Shown here: positions 15,611-16,562 of the stretch, piece by piece | Layout: each line of letters begins with the position of its first letter | How positions within the stretch are numbered: the first letter of the stretch is position 1 | Assembly (NCBI GenBank): GCA_035416745.1 | Contig: DAOLNV010000100.1 | Location: 1-16,562, forward strand | Source: Candidatus Hydrogenedentota bacterium | GTDB taxonomy: Bacteria > Hydrogenedentota > Hydrogenedentia > Hydrogenedentales > SLHB01 | Reading direction: 5' to 3' | DNA length: 16,562 nucleotides | Notes under the pieces: model-generated | The model's input: only the letters and a program-made list of their open reading frames with translations | Told to the model about the DNA's origin: nothing | The model's database searches: none | Program-made: the position numbers and the translations under genes

Positions 15611-16351
15611 CTACGAATTGCGCATGATGAAGAGATAGTTAAACCCGCGCAGGAAGTAGTTGCCCTTTTCGGCTTCGGTGTGGTAATGCCGGCGCATAAG
15701 CGTACGGTTACGGCGGGTGACGGCGATGATGTCGACCGGCTCGAAACGTTGGCGCAAGAGGTCAAAGAGTTCGAAGCCGACGGGACAGAACGGCTTGCCC
15801 TTGCGGAACGAGTCGGAACAATAGAGCGCCATGCAGCGGTTTGGTTTGAGGATCCGGGCGGCTTCCTTGATCACGACAGCCATGGCGTCGTAGTACTCGG
15901 GCCCGGCGGCGTCGAGTTTACCAACGCACCGCGGATCGTCGGAATACTCGATATGCGTCGAGTAAGGGGGATCGATAAAGACAAAGTCCGCCTGACTGTT
16001 TCGGACAGGCAGCTTCCGAGCGTCGGCCTCTTGAATATCGTCACGGTACGGGACGATGTCGAATCCAAGCGCGCGCCGGCCCAGCTCCGCGGCCACGTCG
16101 AGCGTGGTGCCGCTGCCGCACATAGGGTCGATCACCAAGTCGCCGGGTTTCGTATAGCGCTGCAGCACGTTCCAGATGACGTAGGCAGGGGTCGCGCCTT
16201 TGTAGTCTTTATCGCCTTGCGTGCCGGCCCCATATTGCTGGGAGGGAAAGTCCCACAGCGTGGTAGTCTGCACCTTCGGATTGGGTTTCCGATAGACGCC
16301 GTGGGTCCCAGCCGAACGGGGCCGCGCGCGGCGGCGGGGCGACTCTTCCAT
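15611..16351 (-). CDS. Orphan DNA adenine/cytosine-N methyltransferase-like protein
   Basis: 246 residues. TTTLWDFPSQQYG (29-41) resembles the entry segment of N6/N4 DNA methylases. TPAYVIWNVLQRYT (54-67) is motif X-like. VIDPMCGSGTT (73-83) is the AdoMet-binding motif I, and DPPYS (127-131) the catalytic motif IV. The order X-I-IV is that of the gamma-like arrangement; no separate target-recognition domain is evident. The reaction would be transfer of methyl from S-adenosylmethionine to an exocyclic amine of adenine or cytosine. GAGGTG lies 7 bases before the ATG at 16351. No restriction enzyme gene is next to it within the window, so it may be an orphan regulatory methylase. An RNA substrate cannot be excluded, since tRNA methylases share DPPY. 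Confidence 0.88.
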   Translation of the reverse strand: MEESPRRRARPRSAGTHGVYRKPNPKVQTTTLWDFPSQQYGAGTQGDKDYKGATPAYVIWNVLQRYTKPGDLVIDPMCGSGTTLDVAAELGRRALGFDIVPYRDDIQEADARKLPVRNSQADFVFIDPPYSTHIEYSDDPRCVGKLDAAGPEYYDAMAVVIKEAARILKPNRCMALYCSDSFRKGKPFCPVGFELFDLLRQRFEPVDIIAVTRRNRTLMRRHYHTEAEKGNYFLRGFNYLFIMRNS

Positions 16352-16423
16352 CTCAACCCACCTCTGAACAATATGGCCAACCGCCCATTTCTGTAAACTA
16401 TTGGCCTAACATGGACTTATGAC

Positions 16424-16501
16424 GACCGGCGCGGGCCTCGAACCTGCGGCCTCTTGCATGTCAAACATCCCGTATGCTCTGCCACTTACAGCCACGAATT
16501 G
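16424..16501 (-). pseudogene. Degenerate tRNA-Val(GAC)
   Basis: On the minus strand the anticodon loop TTGACAT (anticodon GAC at 16462-16460), the 3' anticodon stem GCAAG, variable loop AGGCC, T-arm (GCAGG, TTCGAGG, CCCGC with one A.C mismatch) and 3' acceptor GCCGGTC are all in place. A D-arm-like GCTG...GGCAGAGC is also present. But 11 bases, instead of 6, lie between the D-stem and the anticodon loop and do not pair with GCAAG. The 5' acceptor (CAATTCG) does not pair with GCCGGTC either. No CCA is encoded. It is most likely a decayed or partial tRNA, not a working gene. Confidence 0.55.
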
Positions 16502-16562
16502 ACAATCCAGGCCAATCCCGAGACTTATTACAATCTGAGACTGCCACCATCTGCAAGAAGAA

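Noticed and set aside
15524..16396. 290-codon plus-strand open frame antisense to the methyltransferase
   Set aside because: The minus-strand frame has motifs I and IV of methylases and a ribosome binding site; the plus frame has neither family motifs nor support for its start.
16424..16501. Functional tRNA-Val
   Set aside because: The acceptor and anticodon stems do not pair on the 5' side and the D-to-anticodon distance is 5 bases too long.

Overview
The window is about 16.5 kb of moderately high-GC bacterial DNA. Shine-Dalgarno sites precede many starts, Sec and lipoprotein signal peptides are frequent, and several large proteins look secreted and carbohydrate-related. The mix of a parallel beta-helix glycosidase-like protein, CBM6 and CBM9-like modules, a kelch/sialidase-type propeller and a secreted insulinase-family protease suggests a free-living polysaccharide degrader, such as Hydrogenedentota, Planctomycetota or another PVC-type lineage. 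That assignment is inference from gene style only; no marker gene is present to settle it.

Layout. (1) 128-1477 (+): secreted six-hairpin glycosidase-like protein. It converges on (2) 1500-3503 (-): secreted two-propeller protein with a GH43/32-like N-half and six W..STDG repeats in the C-half. (3) 3583-4143 (-): membrane-anchored thioredoxin with a DUF6132-like N-terminus, followed by a perfect 11-bp hairpin. (4) 4589-7390 (-): secreted M16 peptidase with active and inactive halves, lying just downstream of (5) 7457-8164 (-): HAD phosphatase/phosphomutase. (6) 8165-9575: a scar region. It holds a promoterless 3' fragment of an SRA-like/HNH endonuclease (+), a lipoprotein gene broken by two compensating one-base lesions (-), and about 700 bases without a recognisable gene. 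(7) 9576-10538 (-): small secreted protein of unknown function. (8) 10539-11096: non-coding, with two copies of a 30-bp hairpin-forming repeat. (9) 11097-12917 (-): secreted metallophosphoesterase with a CBM9-like C-terminus, divergent from (10) 13151-15454 (+): GH141-like beta-helix protein with an inserted CBM6. (11) 15611-16351 (-): orphan DNA methyltransferase-like protein. (12) 16424-16501 (-): degenerate tRNA-Val(GAC).

How the genes may work together. Genes 1, 2, 9 and 10 are all exported and resemble or carry modules of carbohydrate-active proteins, so they may act on extracellular glycans. Their mixed orientation argues against a single operon. The HAD and M16 genes may be co-transcribed. 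I do not see a coherent new defence or mobile system. The most informative oddities are the decayed HNH/lipoprotein junction, the domain fusions and the intergenic hairpin repeats.
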